Shown here: positions 35,369-44,218 of the stretch, in pieces
Layout of the letters: every line of letters begins with the position of its first letter
How positions within the stretch are numbered: position 1 is the first letter of the stretch
From: Bacteroidota bacterium
GTDB taxonomy: Bacteria > Bacteroidota > Bacteroidia > Bacteroidales > FEN-979
Length of the DNA: 64,000 nt
Direction: 5' to 3'
NCBI GenBank assembly: GCA_026391715.1
Contig: JAPLDO010000209.1
Coordinates: 1 to 64,000 of the forward strand
Program-made: the position numbers and the translations under genes
Notes under the pieces: model-generated
What the model saw: only the letters and a program-made list of their open reading frames with translations
What the model was told of the DNA's origin: nothing
Databases searched by the model: none

Positions 35369-38017
35369 TCACTTAATAATGACCACCCTGCAGGTTTGCA
35401 GTTCCCTGGCGCCTTTGAATACCAGCAGATAGCACCCGGGCTTGAGTGAGGATACATCCATGCTGGCGCTGAACTTAACGCCGGTGGTGTAAATCGGGAT
35501 AGAAGCCACTTCCGATCCCATGACCGATACCAGGCTGAGGGCGCTGCGGTCGGGCGGTAAGGCAGGGATATCCACCCACAGCCTGCCTGAAACCGGGTTA
35601 GGCCAGGCATGCAAAGCGGTACGCCCCGAATGGCTCTCTTCCACACCCTGGGTTTTATTCAGGTCAAACTCAAAAACCCCTCTTCCAAAGGTCGCCACCC
35701 TCAGCAGGCGGGCGCCGGAATGGTTGAAGTAGCTAAAATCGAGTACGGGAATGAAAGGCAGTCCATTGCCAAACCCGGTCCAGTTTCCGCCGCTATTGGT
35801 AGTCCTGTAAACTCCGAAATCATTCCCGATATAGATGACTCCGGCATTTGCGGTATCTATGAACATGTCGTTGATAGAAACTTTGGGAAGGTCGGAGGTC
35901 AGGTCGGTCCAGGTGGTCCCGAAGTCGGTGGTCTTAAGGAGCAATGCGCCTGAATAACTGTTCTTCATCAGATAAAAGGTGTTGCCGTTGTAGGGGTCGG
36001 CATGCAGACGCATGAAATAGCCGCCCGAAAGGGAACCCAGATTAGCGGTGACGTCATCCCAGGTATATCCTCCGTCGGAAGACCTTACCAGGCTTGTAGC
36101 GCCGTACCTTGAGGCGACCATGATGTTATCTGGATCCACCGGCGACTGAGCTGCTGAATAGATCGGGGCGCTTACGATCCCAGTTGAAGTTGTATAGGTC
36201 CAGGTATTGCCCTTATCAACAGACTTGCGAAGCCTCTGTTTTGTGCAACCATAGATGATGTCGGGATTTACAGGGTGCTGCCAGTAAGGAGCAATGAAAG
36301 CCGCTGAATCGGAGGTGACAGGGGGTGGCACGATCTCTTTCCATGTCTGTCCGCCGTCACTGCTCCTGAAGAATTGACCGATAATAGCTGCAAAGAAAAT
36401 GACATCAGAGTTTGAATAATCCATGAAACATTCTGTTCCGTCGCACAATACGTTGAGTGAGTATGGCGTCAAACCCCTGTTGTTGGTAGAGGAAAAACCA
36501 TTATCCTGAGAGTCGGCATAAATGACGTCGGGATTGGTATTATGCGAAGCAACACGATACAACTGGATGGAATTGATCCCGGTGTTGGCAGTATGAAAGG
36601 TATGTCCTCCGTCAGCCGACCGAAAAACGCCACCGTCGCAGCCGACATACATCACCGATGGATCGGAAGGTGCGAACCGGATAATGTGATGGTCAACATG
36701 GGTATAGGAGTCGTACGGACTGCTCCCGCCCCACGGGGCATTCGGGTCCCTGATAAATGAAAAAGTGGATCCGTCAACAGATCTGCTTAACTCCATATTG
36801 CCGATGAAAACGTTATTCGGGTCAAGGGGATTAACGGCGATACACAGGTCGTACCAGCCCTGGTCAGCGGCGCCGGCAATATTCAAGCCTTCGGAAATCT
36901 GGAACCATGAGACGCCACCGTTGATAGATTTGTAAGCGCAGGTAGTCATCCCCCCTGAAACCGGTATGTTATTATAAATCAACACGTATAAATAATCAGG
37001 ATTGGATTTTGATATATCAAACTGGATCCTGCCGATATTTTCCATTGCCGGTAAGCCGGTGTTGCTCTGATGAAATGTCAATCCTGCATCGGTTGATACG
37101 AGAAATCCTCCCTCGCTCTGGCGGTCGCCTGAAGTAGCATAGACCAGGTTGGGATCGGCAGGGTGAAACGCCAGATCATATACTCCTTTTATTTCCAAAA
37201 TCTTCACCCAGGTCATGCCGGCGTCAGCGCTTCGCCATATTCCGTAATTGGGCGTGGCGCCTTGCATGTTTTCAGTATTGGCAACCATGATCAGGTTGGG
37301 GTTGTGAGGAGAAACCTTCACGGAAGAGATATGGGTTACAGAGCCAAAGGCGGCGCCAATTTTTGTCCAGCTTTCACCCGCGTTAATTGATTTATACAAA
37401 CCGTCGCCGGAATAAAACCGCTCCGTTTCATGCCATATAAACTCTCCGGTTCCCGCATAGACGATATCCGGGTTGAACGGGTCAATCGCAATGGCGCCGA
37501 AAGTGAGCATGTTGAGCCCATTGCTTATGTCAGTCCAGCTTTGTCCGCCGTTGGCGCTCTTCCAGATACCGCCGCCTCCTGCGCCTGCATATACTATATC
37601 AGGATTTTGAGGATGTATGGCAAGTCCTCTTACCCTTCCGCTCACCACACCCCACTGACGAACCATCATGTCGTTGGAAAAATCAATGCCCACCGGACCG
37701 ATATTGGTCCATCTGTTGCCTGATGTGTCCGGGGATAGCGCCATTTTCAACATCTCATTCTGTTTCTGCATCTCAATGAAATCTCTGGGAAAGATCCCCT
37801 GTTCATTCATCCTGGGCATGTAAAACCATTCCAGCCTCCTGAAAGCATTCCTGTTCTTTATTTCGGCGGGCACATTATCCCAGGGCGAAACCACAGGAGA
37901 ATCCGAAGGAACTTTGTTCGTCCCGAAGTCATAAAATTCCGGTCTGCCGACTTGTGAAAACGCTCCCTGGATGAACAGCAGAAGGAAGAAAGTGAGTGTA
38001 AACATTTTCTTTTTCAT
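35369..38017 (-). CDS. T9SS-sorted sortilin/BNR beta-propeller protein
   Basis: An 882-residue protein with a signal peptide (MKKKMFTLTFFLLLFIQGAFSQ). Blades repeat through residues ~95-790 with PDIVYAGAGGGGIWKSANGGQSWTD, SINAGESWTK, SADAGMTWVK, STDAGLTFHQ and SSDGGYTWDDV signatures. The C-terminus is a complete T9SS type A domain (LHAWPNPVSGRLWVDIP ... LKPGCYLLVFKG ... CRVVIIK). It should be exported through the outer membrane and attached or released at the cell surface. It has the same layout as the 21168 protein, whose sorting tail is incomplete. Possible roles include surface binding or polymer degradation; no catalytic motif was found. Confidence 0.88.
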   Translation of the reverse strand: MKKKMFTLTFFLLLFIQGAFSQVGRPEFYDFGTNKVPSDSPVVSPWDNVPAEIKNRNAFRRLEWFYMPRMNEQGIFPRDFIEMQKQNEMLKMALSPDTSGNRWTNIGPVGIDFSNDMMVRQWGVVSGRVRGLAIHPQNPDIVYAGAGGGGIWKSANGGQSWTDISNGLNMLTFGAIAIDPFNPDIVYAGTGEFIWHETERFYSGDGLYKSINAGESWTKIGAAFGSVTHISSVKVSPHNPNLIMVANTENMQGATPNYGIWRSADAGMTWVKILEIKGVYDLAFHPADPNLVYATSGDRQSEGGFLVSTDAGLTFHQSNTGLPAMENIGRIQFDISKSNPDYLYVLIYNNIPVSGGMTTCAYKSINGGVSWFQISEGLNIAGAADQGWYDLCIAVNPLDPNNVFIGNMELSRSVDGSTFSFIRDPNAPWGGSSPYDSYTHVDHHIIRFAPSDPSVMYVGCDGGVFRSADGGHTFHTANTGINSIQLYRVASHNTNPDVIYADSQDNGFSSTNNRGLTPYSLNVLCDGTECFMDYSNSDVIFFAAIIGQFFRSSDGGQTWKEIVPPPVTSDSAAFIAPYWQHPVNPDIIYGCTKQRLRKSVDKGNTWTYTTSTGIVSAPIYSAAQSPVDPDNIMVASRYGATSLVRSSDGGYTWDDVTANLGSLSGGYFMRLHADPYNGNTFYLMKNSYSGALLLKTTDFGTTWTDLTSDLPKVSINDMFIDTANAGVIYIGNDFGVYRTTNSGGNWTGFGNGLPFIPVLDFSYFNHSGARLLRVATFGRGVFEFDLNKTQGVEESHSGRTALHAWPNPVSGRLWVDIPALPPDRSALSLVSVMGSEVASIPIYTTGVKFSASMDVSSLKPGCYLLVFKGARELQTCRVVIIK

Positions 38018-38076
38018 GGCGTAAGTTTTCAGTCGTTAATAATCATTTTTATTATTTGAAATCTATGCAATCTCAT

Positions 38077-39387
38077 TTACATATTTTCCATTGATAATCC
38101 TACATATTCGATACTGAAATCCTTAAACTGCTTAGACAGCGAATCTGCTTTTTGTTTAAGTTCGTCAATGTTTATATTTTCCGATTTGCGCTTTACTTCG
38201 GCAATTACCAGTCTTTTCTCAATTTCGTTAATGGCTACAATATCTATTTCATTTTGGTTGCCTTTTTCCCAGTATGTGCCGATGGAAGAAAAATTACCTT
38301 CGATAGTCATCTTATTCATAAAATACTTTTCCAATATTCTTCCGCTATAGGTTTGGTAGTCTCTGCGCACTATTTCCTTTACATAGTTAAAATTGCCAAT
38401 CTCAATAGCTCCACGATATTTATAAATAAAACGAAACCAAAAGTTTAGAAAATTATCATTGATCTGATATTTTATTGAACGGCTATTCGGTTTCGATAAT
38501 ATGGGTTTTACCCTGCTGATGATACCAAAATCTACCTCAAGTCTATCCAGAAAACCGCCAATTTGCAGTTCTAAAATTGACTCCATTTCAACCCTTGATG
38601 TTTTCGATGAGGCAATTAATGAAAGGATGGAAAAATAGTTGCCATAATCTTTTCCGAACTCATCAATCAACACATTTTTACCTTCGTCGAGAAAAAGGGA
38701 ATTATCAGAAAACACTTCATCAAAAATTGTGTCGGGCGTAAAAGCATTTGCTGTTACAAGCAGTTCCACATATTTTGCCACCCCGCCCGTAATCATGTAA
38801 AAAGCCAATAAGTCTTCAGAAGTATGGGCTGGACAATTGTCGGCAAGTATTTCCCTGATGGTTTCAACATTGAATTCTTTGAGATGTATTCGTTGCGTTG
38901 CCCTTCCAAAAAGAGGCTCTTTCGATTGCTCAAAAATTCGTTTCATCATCGAGTATATCGAACCACAAAGTATGAGATTGATTTTGCTGAAATTCTTTTT
39001 GCTGTCCCAAATATGCTGCATTTCGCTGAAAATGGCAGGATTTACTGAATAAAACTCTTGAAATTCATCTATGATCAGTGTGAAATGAACTGTTTTGGAC
39101 AATTCCATCAGGTAGCCAAACACAGCATTAAAAGTTTTGAAAGTCCCAAACAGCTCTACATTCAGTTTTAACTTCAATTCCTCAGCAAATTCGGCACAAA
39201 GGAGCGTTTCATTTTTCTTTGCCACAAAAAAATAAACACACGGATACGATTCCATGGCTTTGATCAACAGACTTGTTTTGCCAATTCTCCTACGACCTGT
39301 TATAAAAGTCATTTGAGCTGTATGCAAGGATTTCTGCTCTATACTTTGCAGTAATGTTATTTCCGTATCCCGGTCGTAAAATTTCAT
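38077..39387 (-). CDS. Archaeal-type AAA ATPase with DUF234 nuclease-like C-terminus
   Basis: The Walker A motif GRRRIGKTSL (about residues 31-40) and Walker B LIIDEFQEF (about 112-120) mark a PF01637-type STAND/AAA ATPase. The C-terminal ~100 residues have the GNQNEIDIVAIN...VIAEVKRKS pattern of a PDDEXK-like nuclease fold (DUF234). The family's biological role is unknown; it is frequently linked to mobile or defence regions. No partner gene is next to it. Confidence 0.88.
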   Translation of the reverse strand: MKFYDRDTEITLLQSIEQKSLHTAQMTFITGRRRIGKTSLLIKAMESYPCVYFFVAKKNETLLCAEFAEELKLKLNVELFGTFKTFNAVFGYLMELSKTVHFTLIIDEFQEFYSVNPAIFSEMQHIWDSKKNFSKINLILCGSIYSMMKRIFEQSKEPLFGRATQRIHLKEFNVETIREILADNCPAHTSEDLLAFYMITGGVAKYVELLVTANAFTPDTIFDEVFSDNSLFLDEGKNVLIDEFGKDYGNYFSILSLIASSKTSRVEMESILELQIGGFLDRLEVDFGIISRVKPILSKPNSRSIKYQINDNFLNFWFRFIYKYRGAIEIGNFNYVKEIVRRDYQTYSGRILEKYFMNKMTIEGNFSSIGTYWEKGNQNEIDIVAINEIEKRLVIAEVKRKSENINIDELKQKADSLSKQFKDFSIEYVGLSMENM

Positions 39388-39465
39388 GCCTCCATTGTTT
39401 AAAATTATTTTAGCAAATTACAATTTACCGCAATGCAGGTTACCGTAACGGGAATTGCGATAATG

Positions 39466-39473
39466 CAAAGATA
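39466..39473 (-). promoter_or_regulatory. Candidate -7 box for the AAA ATPase gene
   Basis: On the minus strand TATCTTTG matches TAnnTTTG, about 80 bases before the ATG. Confidence 0.35.
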
Positions 39474-39531
39474 AGAACAACGAGAGTTTTTATACCGGAC
39501 TCATTGATTTGATTTTCTTCGTTTCCCTCAG

Positions 39532-41052
39532 TTAAAATGCCCGGACAGCGCGGATATAATAACCCAGGGCGATCTTAGTGGTGTAAGACGTTTGTCCGTT
39601 TTGCAAGTATTGAATATATGCCGAGGAAGAACTGTTTTCAGTAGAACTCCAATACCAGTTTGGGGAAAACACACCAATTGAAGCTTGTCGCAAGTACATC
39701 AGGTTCAGCTCATCTTTCGATGGTAAAAACCAGTCGCTATAGCCTCCGCCGTTATAGGCTCTTGCCAGGTATGCAGCATGTTGTGTATCACTGTCTTGCA
39801 TGGAGATGATTCTGTCGGTGTTTGTTGAGCCTGTCCCGATTCCCGATCCTGTACCGCCAGGCACCGAATCGGATTGAAAGTACGCTATTGCCCAGGGGAG
39901 GGTTCCGGTACCCTGGTCTTCAATAGCGGCTATCAAACCATGATGCCCTGAGGCATCAACATATAAGATTTTTCCTCCCCCGTAAGCCAAACCGACGTAA
40001 AATGGTGTAGGCGTTACTGAATTTGAGGCAGCGCTTGCCAATCCTGTGCCCTTTGCATTGGTAGCTGTAACGGTAAATGTATAAGTTGTTCCATAAGTCA
40101 GCCCAGTAACGGTTATGGCTCCGCTTCCTGCCTGGTTCAGGGTTCCGGTAATACCGCCAGGCGATGAAGTTGCCGTATATGAGAGTATTGGGAAACCCCC
40201 ATTGGAAGCGGGCGCGGTAAAAGATACCGTTGCCTGCGCTACTCCCGCTTCAACTGATGCCGTGCCTATTGTTGGCGCGCCGGCTTCGCCTATGAAGAAA
40301 GAACGCACCGCGCGAACACGGCCAAAGTCGTAGCCCTTAACCATGCTGGTTGGCGAGCCATTGCCGAAGAAGTCCTGGACATACGCATTTAAAGTTTCTC
40401 CGGTGGAACTCCAATAATACCCGTAGCTAAAAACACCGATTTGAGATTTTTCAATATACATTTGGAACAACTCCTGATACGACGGTAAATACCAGTCATT
40501 ATAAGTATCTCCATCCACTGTCACTGTGTAGGCATCGCAAATTTTGGCCGCAATGCCTTCATCGCTGCATCCGGTCACGATATTGGTTGTATTGGTCTGC
40601 CCCGTGCCAATGGCTTCAGATGTCGGAATAAAGGTGCCGTAACAACCCCATGCGGCTCCTCCACTTTGATCACTTTCAGCGGCAATAAGTCCACGGAGAC
40701 CTGTTTCGTTAATATAGAAAATGATTCCGCCACCGTAATGCTTTCCGATTAAAGGCGGGGTAGTGGCAGCGCCGCCAGTCATATTCGTCCAGGTAGTTCC
40801 GTTATAAACCTGCAATTCACCGGTTGGCCCGCAATTGCTGCAAAAGATGATCGACCCGGCCACGGGGGATGAAAAGTTTTGCTGTTGTGCATAAGTCATT
40901 CTCGGAGGCAAAAATCCCCGGGTGGTTGAACCCACATCGAGCATGGCGCAGCTTGCAGGCGCTGATCCGTTGTCGTTGATGCCCACGCTTTGGGCAAATG
41001 ATAAGCCAGCCCCCAGGGCTAAAAGAATCAGCAAAATCAGTTTTTTGTTCAT
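39532..41052 (-). CDS. Secreted protein with two Lcl/DUF1566 domains around a FN3 domain
   Basis: Signal peptide MNKKLILLILLALGAGLSFAQ; N-domain with MLDVGSTTRGFLPPRMT and a YNGTTWTNM end; first Lcl/DUF1566 domain (~105-255; NDWYLPSYQELFQMY..., RVRAVRSF); FN3 domain (~258-345; SYTATSSPGGITGTLNQAG, YTFTVTATNAKG); second Lcl domain (~350-506; SDWFLPSKDELNLMYL..., YIRAVRAF). The two Lcl units suggest internal duplication relative to the neighbouring paralogs. Probably surface-exposed; ligand unknown. It is the last of three tandem paralogs, all on the minus strand. Confidence 0.82.
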   Translation of the reverse strand: MNKKLILLILLALGAGLSFAQSVGINDNGSAPASCAMLDVGSTTRGFLPPRMTYAQQQNFSSPVAGSIIFCSNCGPTGELQVYNGTTWTNMTGGAATTPPLIGKHYGGGIIFYINETGLRGLIAAESDQSGGAAWGCYGTFIPTSEAIGTGQTNTTNIVTGCSDEGIAAKICDAYTVTVDGDTYNDWYLPSYQELFQMYIEKSQIGVFSYGYYWSSTGETLNAYVQDFFGNGSPTSMVKGYDFGRVRAVRSFFIGEAGAPTIGTASVEAGVAQATVSFTAPASNGGFPILSYTATSSPGGITGTLNQAGSGAITVTGLTYGTTYTFTVTATNAKGTGLASAASNSVTPTPFYVGLAYGGGKILYVDASGHHGLIAAIEDQGTGTLPWAIAYFQSDSVPGGTGSGIGTGSTNTDRIISMQDSDTQHAAYLARAYNGGGYSDWFLPSKDELNLMYLRQASIGVFSPNWYWSSTENSSSSAYIQYLQNGQTSYTTKIALGYYIRAVRAF

Positions 41053-41090
41053 CGCTTTGGTTATTTAATTTAGGTATTTTGATTGCTGTT

Positions 41091-41165
41091 CAGGATGGCG
41101 GACGCCTGTGCCGGAGAGCTCAGCGACAGCATAACGATGGTAAATATTATGCGTATTTTTCTTCA
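41091..41165 (-). pseudogene. Relic signal-peptide fragment, copy 1 (upstream of Lcl gene)
   Basis: On the minus strand one frame reads KIRIIFTIVMLSLSSPAQASA, a convincing signal peptide, but its ATG is out of frame by one base in an A-run. A near-identical stretch is at 42273-42352. It looks like the duplicated end of a former exported-protein gene. Confidence 0.45.
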
Positions 41166-41199
41166 TACCGATTGATCTAATGTTCCCTGTTACACTCAG

Positions 41200-42237
41200 T
41201 TAAAATGACCGAATTGCACGAACCTTGGAAAATACTTCCTTTTTGTAATATACCTTGCTGCCAAAGCCGAAGTTTTGGTGCCACACATAACCAGCAGGCG
41301 AGTAAGAAGCCTCGGAGGAACTCATATAGTTGTAGGCTACAAAACCTCCAATTAGCTCTTGATTCTGGTATAGTTTGTTCAACTCATCTTTACTTGGCAG
41401 ATACCAATCATTGTAACCGCCACCATTATAACTTCTGCAATACCATGCAGCGTAATAGGCGCCCTGGGGGTTCTGGGAGATTGTATGGTCGGTGTTTGCT
41501 GAGCCTGTCCCGAAGTCAGTGGATGTCCCAAGTGGTACACCAACCTGCCAGTAATCAGGATTTGTCCAAAAGGTACCGTAACTTTGGTCTGCGGTAGCTG
41601 CTATTAAACCATGCATCCCTGTAGCATCAATATAAAAGATTATCCCACCGCCGTAACTTGCGCCGATTCCAGGCGTTACTGAATTAGAAACCACGCTTGG
41701 CAAACCCATTCCATTTGCATTGGTAGCTGAAACGGTAAAAGTATAGGCTATACCATTGGTCAACCCTGTTACGGTTATTGTCCCGCTTCCTGCCTGATTC
41801 AAAGTTTCGGTAAAATTGCCGGGCGATGAAGTAGCCGTGTAGGAGAGTATGGGTGAACCCCCATCGGAAGCGGGCTGGGTAAAAGTCACCGATGCCTGAA
41901 AGCCTCCAAATGTTGCTGTGCCTATTGTTGGCGCACCGGGTAAACCCAATGCCGTGCCACCGACCACGTTTGTCCAGGCGGCGCCGTTATAAACCTGCAT
42001 TTCACCGGATGGTCCGCAATTGCTGCACCAGATGGTCAACCCGGGAGCAGGGGATGAGATTGAGTTCCGTTGTGCAGAAGTCATTCTCGGAGGCAAAAAT
42101 GCCCGGGTGGTTGAACTCACATCGAGTATGGCGCTGCTGGCGGGCGCTGAGCCATCGTTGTTGACGCCCACGTTTTGGGCAAATGATGCGGTAGCCCAAA
42201 GGGCAATGAGAATCAGCAAAATCAGTTTTTTGTTCAT
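41200..42237 (-). CDS. Secreted FN3-Lcl/DUF1566 protein (paralog 2)
   Basis: Signal peptide MNKKLILLILIALWATASFAQ; N-domain (ILDVSSTTRAFLPPRMTSAQRNSISSPAPGL); FN3 domain at ~100-190 (TQPASDGGSPILSYTATSSPGNFTETLNQ); one Lcl/DUF1566 domain at ~195-345 (YNDWYLPSKDELNKLYQNQ, VRAIRSF). Very close to the 42386 protein, indicating recent tandem duplication. Likely a surface protein. The upstream spacer repeats the 41091 module. Confidence 0.82.
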   Translation of the reverse strand: MNKKLILLILIALWATASFAQNVGVNNDGSAPASSAILDVSSTTRAFLPPRMTSAQRNSISSPAPGLTIWCSNCGPSGEMQVYNGAAWTNVVGGTALGLPGAPTIGTATFGGFQASVTFTQPASDGGSPILSYTATSSPGNFTETLNQAGSGTITVTGLTNGIAYTFTVSATNANGMGLPSVVSNSVTPGIGASYGGGIIFYIDATGMHGLIAATADQSYGTFWTNPDYWQVGVPLGTSTDFGTGSANTDHTISQNPQGAYYAAWYCRSYNGGGYNDWYLPSKDELNKLYQNQELIGGFVAYNYMSSSEASYSPAGYVWHQNFGFGSKVYYKKEVFSKVRAIRSF

Positions 42238-42272
42238 CGCTTTGGTTATTTAGTTTATGTATTTTTTTTGCT

Positions 42273-42352
42273 GTGCCGGATAACGGGCGCCTGTGCCGGA
42301 GAGCTCAGCGACAGCATCACGATGGTAAATATTATAAGTATTGTTCTTCATA
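42273..42352 (-). pseudogene. Relic signal-peptide fragment, copy 2
   Basis: The minus strand encodes ILIIFTIVMLSLSSPAQA out of frame with its ATG, nearly identical to 41091-41165. The duplicated unit therefore included the Lcl gene plus its upstream spacer. Confidence 0.45.
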
Positions 42353-42385
42353 ATAAATTGATTTAATTTTCCCCGTTACACTCAG

Positions 42386-43462
42386 TTAAAACGCCCGGAT
42401 AGCGCGAACACGGTTTGGTTGATACTTTAGAGAACATCCCCGTAGGCCATCGCCGAAGTTTTGGCTCCACACGTTATTCGGAGGTGCGCCATAAGGCTCG
42501 GAGGAACTCCAATAGTTGTCGTTTGTAAAACCGCCAATTGCAGCACGATTCAGGTAAAGTATGTTCAATTCATCTTTGCTTGGCAAATACCAGTCGTTGT
42601 AGCCTCCGCCGGTATAGGCTCTTGCCAGGGCTGCAGCGTAACCGGTAGCGCCGGCGCCATGCTGCGAGATGATGTGGTCGGTGTTTGCTGAGCCTGCCCC
42701 GAAGACAGTGGATGTCCCAAGTGGTACCGTAATTGATTCATAATCATATAATGCCCATCGGATTCCACCCTGGTCTGAAGTAGCGGCTATTAAACCATGT
42801 TCTCCTGAAATATCAAGATAAAAGACTTTCCCACCGCCATAACTTCCGCCGATTCCCGGCGTTACTGAATTAGAAACAGCGCTTGACAAACCTGTGCCAT
42901 TTTCATTGGTTGCTGTAATGGTAAAAGTATAAGCTGTACCATTGGTCAACCCTGTTACGGTTACTGTTCCGCTTCCTGCCTGATTCAAAGTTCCGGTAAA
43001 ATTGCCAGGCGATGATTTAGCCGTGTAGGAGAGTATAGGCGAACCCCCATCGGAAGCAGGCTGGGTAAAAGTTACCAGGGCCTCCAGATATCCCACTGTT
43101 GCGGCGCCTATTGTTGGCGCACCTGGTAAACCCAATGGTGTGCCACCGAGCAGGTTTGTCCAGAAAAATCCGTTATAAATCTGCAATTCACCGGAATAAA
43201 CATTCAATTCAACGGATGACGCGCAATTGGTACACCAGATGATCAACCCGGCCGCAGGGGATGAGATTGAATTCCGTTGTGCAGAAGTCATTCTCGGAGG
43301 CAAAAAGCCTTTGTTGGTTGAGCTTACATCGAGCATGGCTTTGGCGTTTGGGCTTGAGCCATCGTTGTTGATGCCCACACCTCCGGTTTGGGAAAACATA
43401 CTGCCTGCAAAAAAAAGCATCAGAACTGCTGGATAAATAACTTTCATGGTGTTTGTTTTCAT
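42386..43462 (-). CDS. Secreted FN3-Lcl/DUF1566 protein (paralog 3)
   Basis: Signal peptide (MKVIYPAVLMLFFAGSMFSQ, starting at the second ATG, residue 6); N-domain (MLDVSSTNKGFLPPRMTSAQRNSISSPAAGL); FN3 domain ~110-205; Lcl/DUF1566 domain ~205-358 (YNDWYLPSKDELNILYLNRAAIG, VRAIRAF). The signal peptide differs from those of the other two paralogs while the remainder is very similar, so the 5' end may come from a different gene. First gene of the three. Confidence 0.82.
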   Translation of the reverse strand: MKTNTMKVIYPAVLMLFFAGSMFSQTGGVGINNDGSSPNAKAMLDVSSTNKGFLPPRMTSAQRNSISSPAAGLIIWCTNCASSVELNVYSGELQIYNGFFWTNLLGGTPLGLPGAPTIGAATVGYLEALVTFTQPASDGGSPILSYTAKSSPGNFTGTLNQAGSGTVTVTGLTNGTAYTFTITATNENGTGLSSAVSNSVTPGIGGSYGGGKVFYLDISGEHGLIAATSDQGGIRWALYDYESITVPLGTSTVFGAGSANTDHIISQHGAGATGYAAALARAYTGGGYNDWYLPSKDELNILYLNRAAIGGFTNDNYWSSSEPYGAPPNNVWSQNFGDGLRGCSLKYQPNRVRAIRAF

Positions 43463-43498
43463 TTTTCAAATTGTTGGGGATTCACTTTGCCTTTGGCA

Positions 43499-44218
43499 TC
43501 ATTCCATTTTACTCCAGGTTCCGCTGAAAGATTGTGACCGCGGAGGACATTTGTCTTTAAGATATGTGCAGGTCAAATCGGTTCCGTTCAGGGAATAGGC
43601 AAAGTAGCCGTTGCCATCGCAATCGGGATCGTTGTGGATGACAATGGTGTTTTCGGTCGCGGCAAAACTTACAGTTGAATTGGTATGCCCGGGAATCGGG
43701 TCAATCATTTCCCACTTAAGCGCTCTGTCTGCTGAAAGGATTAGTTTTACGCGGTAGGAGTTTCCCTGCTCCACAACGGTTTTCTGCCACGAGCCGATGA
43801 TCTTCGCCAAATCTGCCGGATTTTTTTGATTCCAGATGCCCACAAGCGCCGATGCGCGGGCAGGATAGCTGTCGCTTACCATTGCCAGAGTAAGGGTTCC
43901 CCCGGACAAAGTCCATGTATAAATACCTTCAACGGGCAAGTCAGGATCCTCATAAAAGCGAATCTGATCGCCGTTGACCTGAATTTTTGAGTAGCTGTTT
44001 GTGTGGGTTGAGAGCGTGTCTAATATGATCCACTCGAAGGTTCCCGCTGCATTCAGGTTTATCTGTGCGCGGTAGGTTTCGGTTCCGGTGTAGGTCCGGG
44101 TCCAGCTTCCAAAAGGATTCGGGGTGGGATCGGGATCATTGGTTTTCTTGTTGCAGGAAACCAGGCTGATTGCGCATACCATGAGCAAAGCAGCATAAAA
44201 TGAAATTATGTGTTTCAT
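43499..44218 (-). CDS. Lipoprotein with duplicated lipocalin-like domain
   Basis: Started at the ATG at 44218 (MKHIISFYAALLMVCAISLVSC), which places a lipobox (LVSC) correctly and overlaps the upstream stop as ATGA. Two similar ~100-residue halves are visible: GSWTRTYTGTETYRAQINLNAAGTFEW and GSWQKTVVEQGNSYRVKLILSADRALKW, each ending with a Y-x-L-x-G-T/N-x-L strand and SGTW/VGIW. This is the lipocalin-like (META/DUF-type) beta-barrel pattern. Its translational coupling to the periplasmic binding lipoprotein suggests shared function. Substrate unknown. Confidence 0.75.
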   Translation of the reverse strand: MKHIISFYAALLMVCAISLVSCNKKTNDPDPTPNPFGSWTRTYTGTETYRAQINLNAAGTFEWIILDTLSTHTNSYSKIQVNGDQIRFYEDPDLPVEGIYTWTLSGGTLTLAMVSDSYPARASALVGIWNQKNPADLAKIIGSWQKTVVEQGNSYRVKLILSADRALKWEMIDPIPGHTNSTVSFAATENTIVIHNDPDCDGNGYFAYSLNGTDLTCTYLKDKCPPRSQSFSGTWSKME

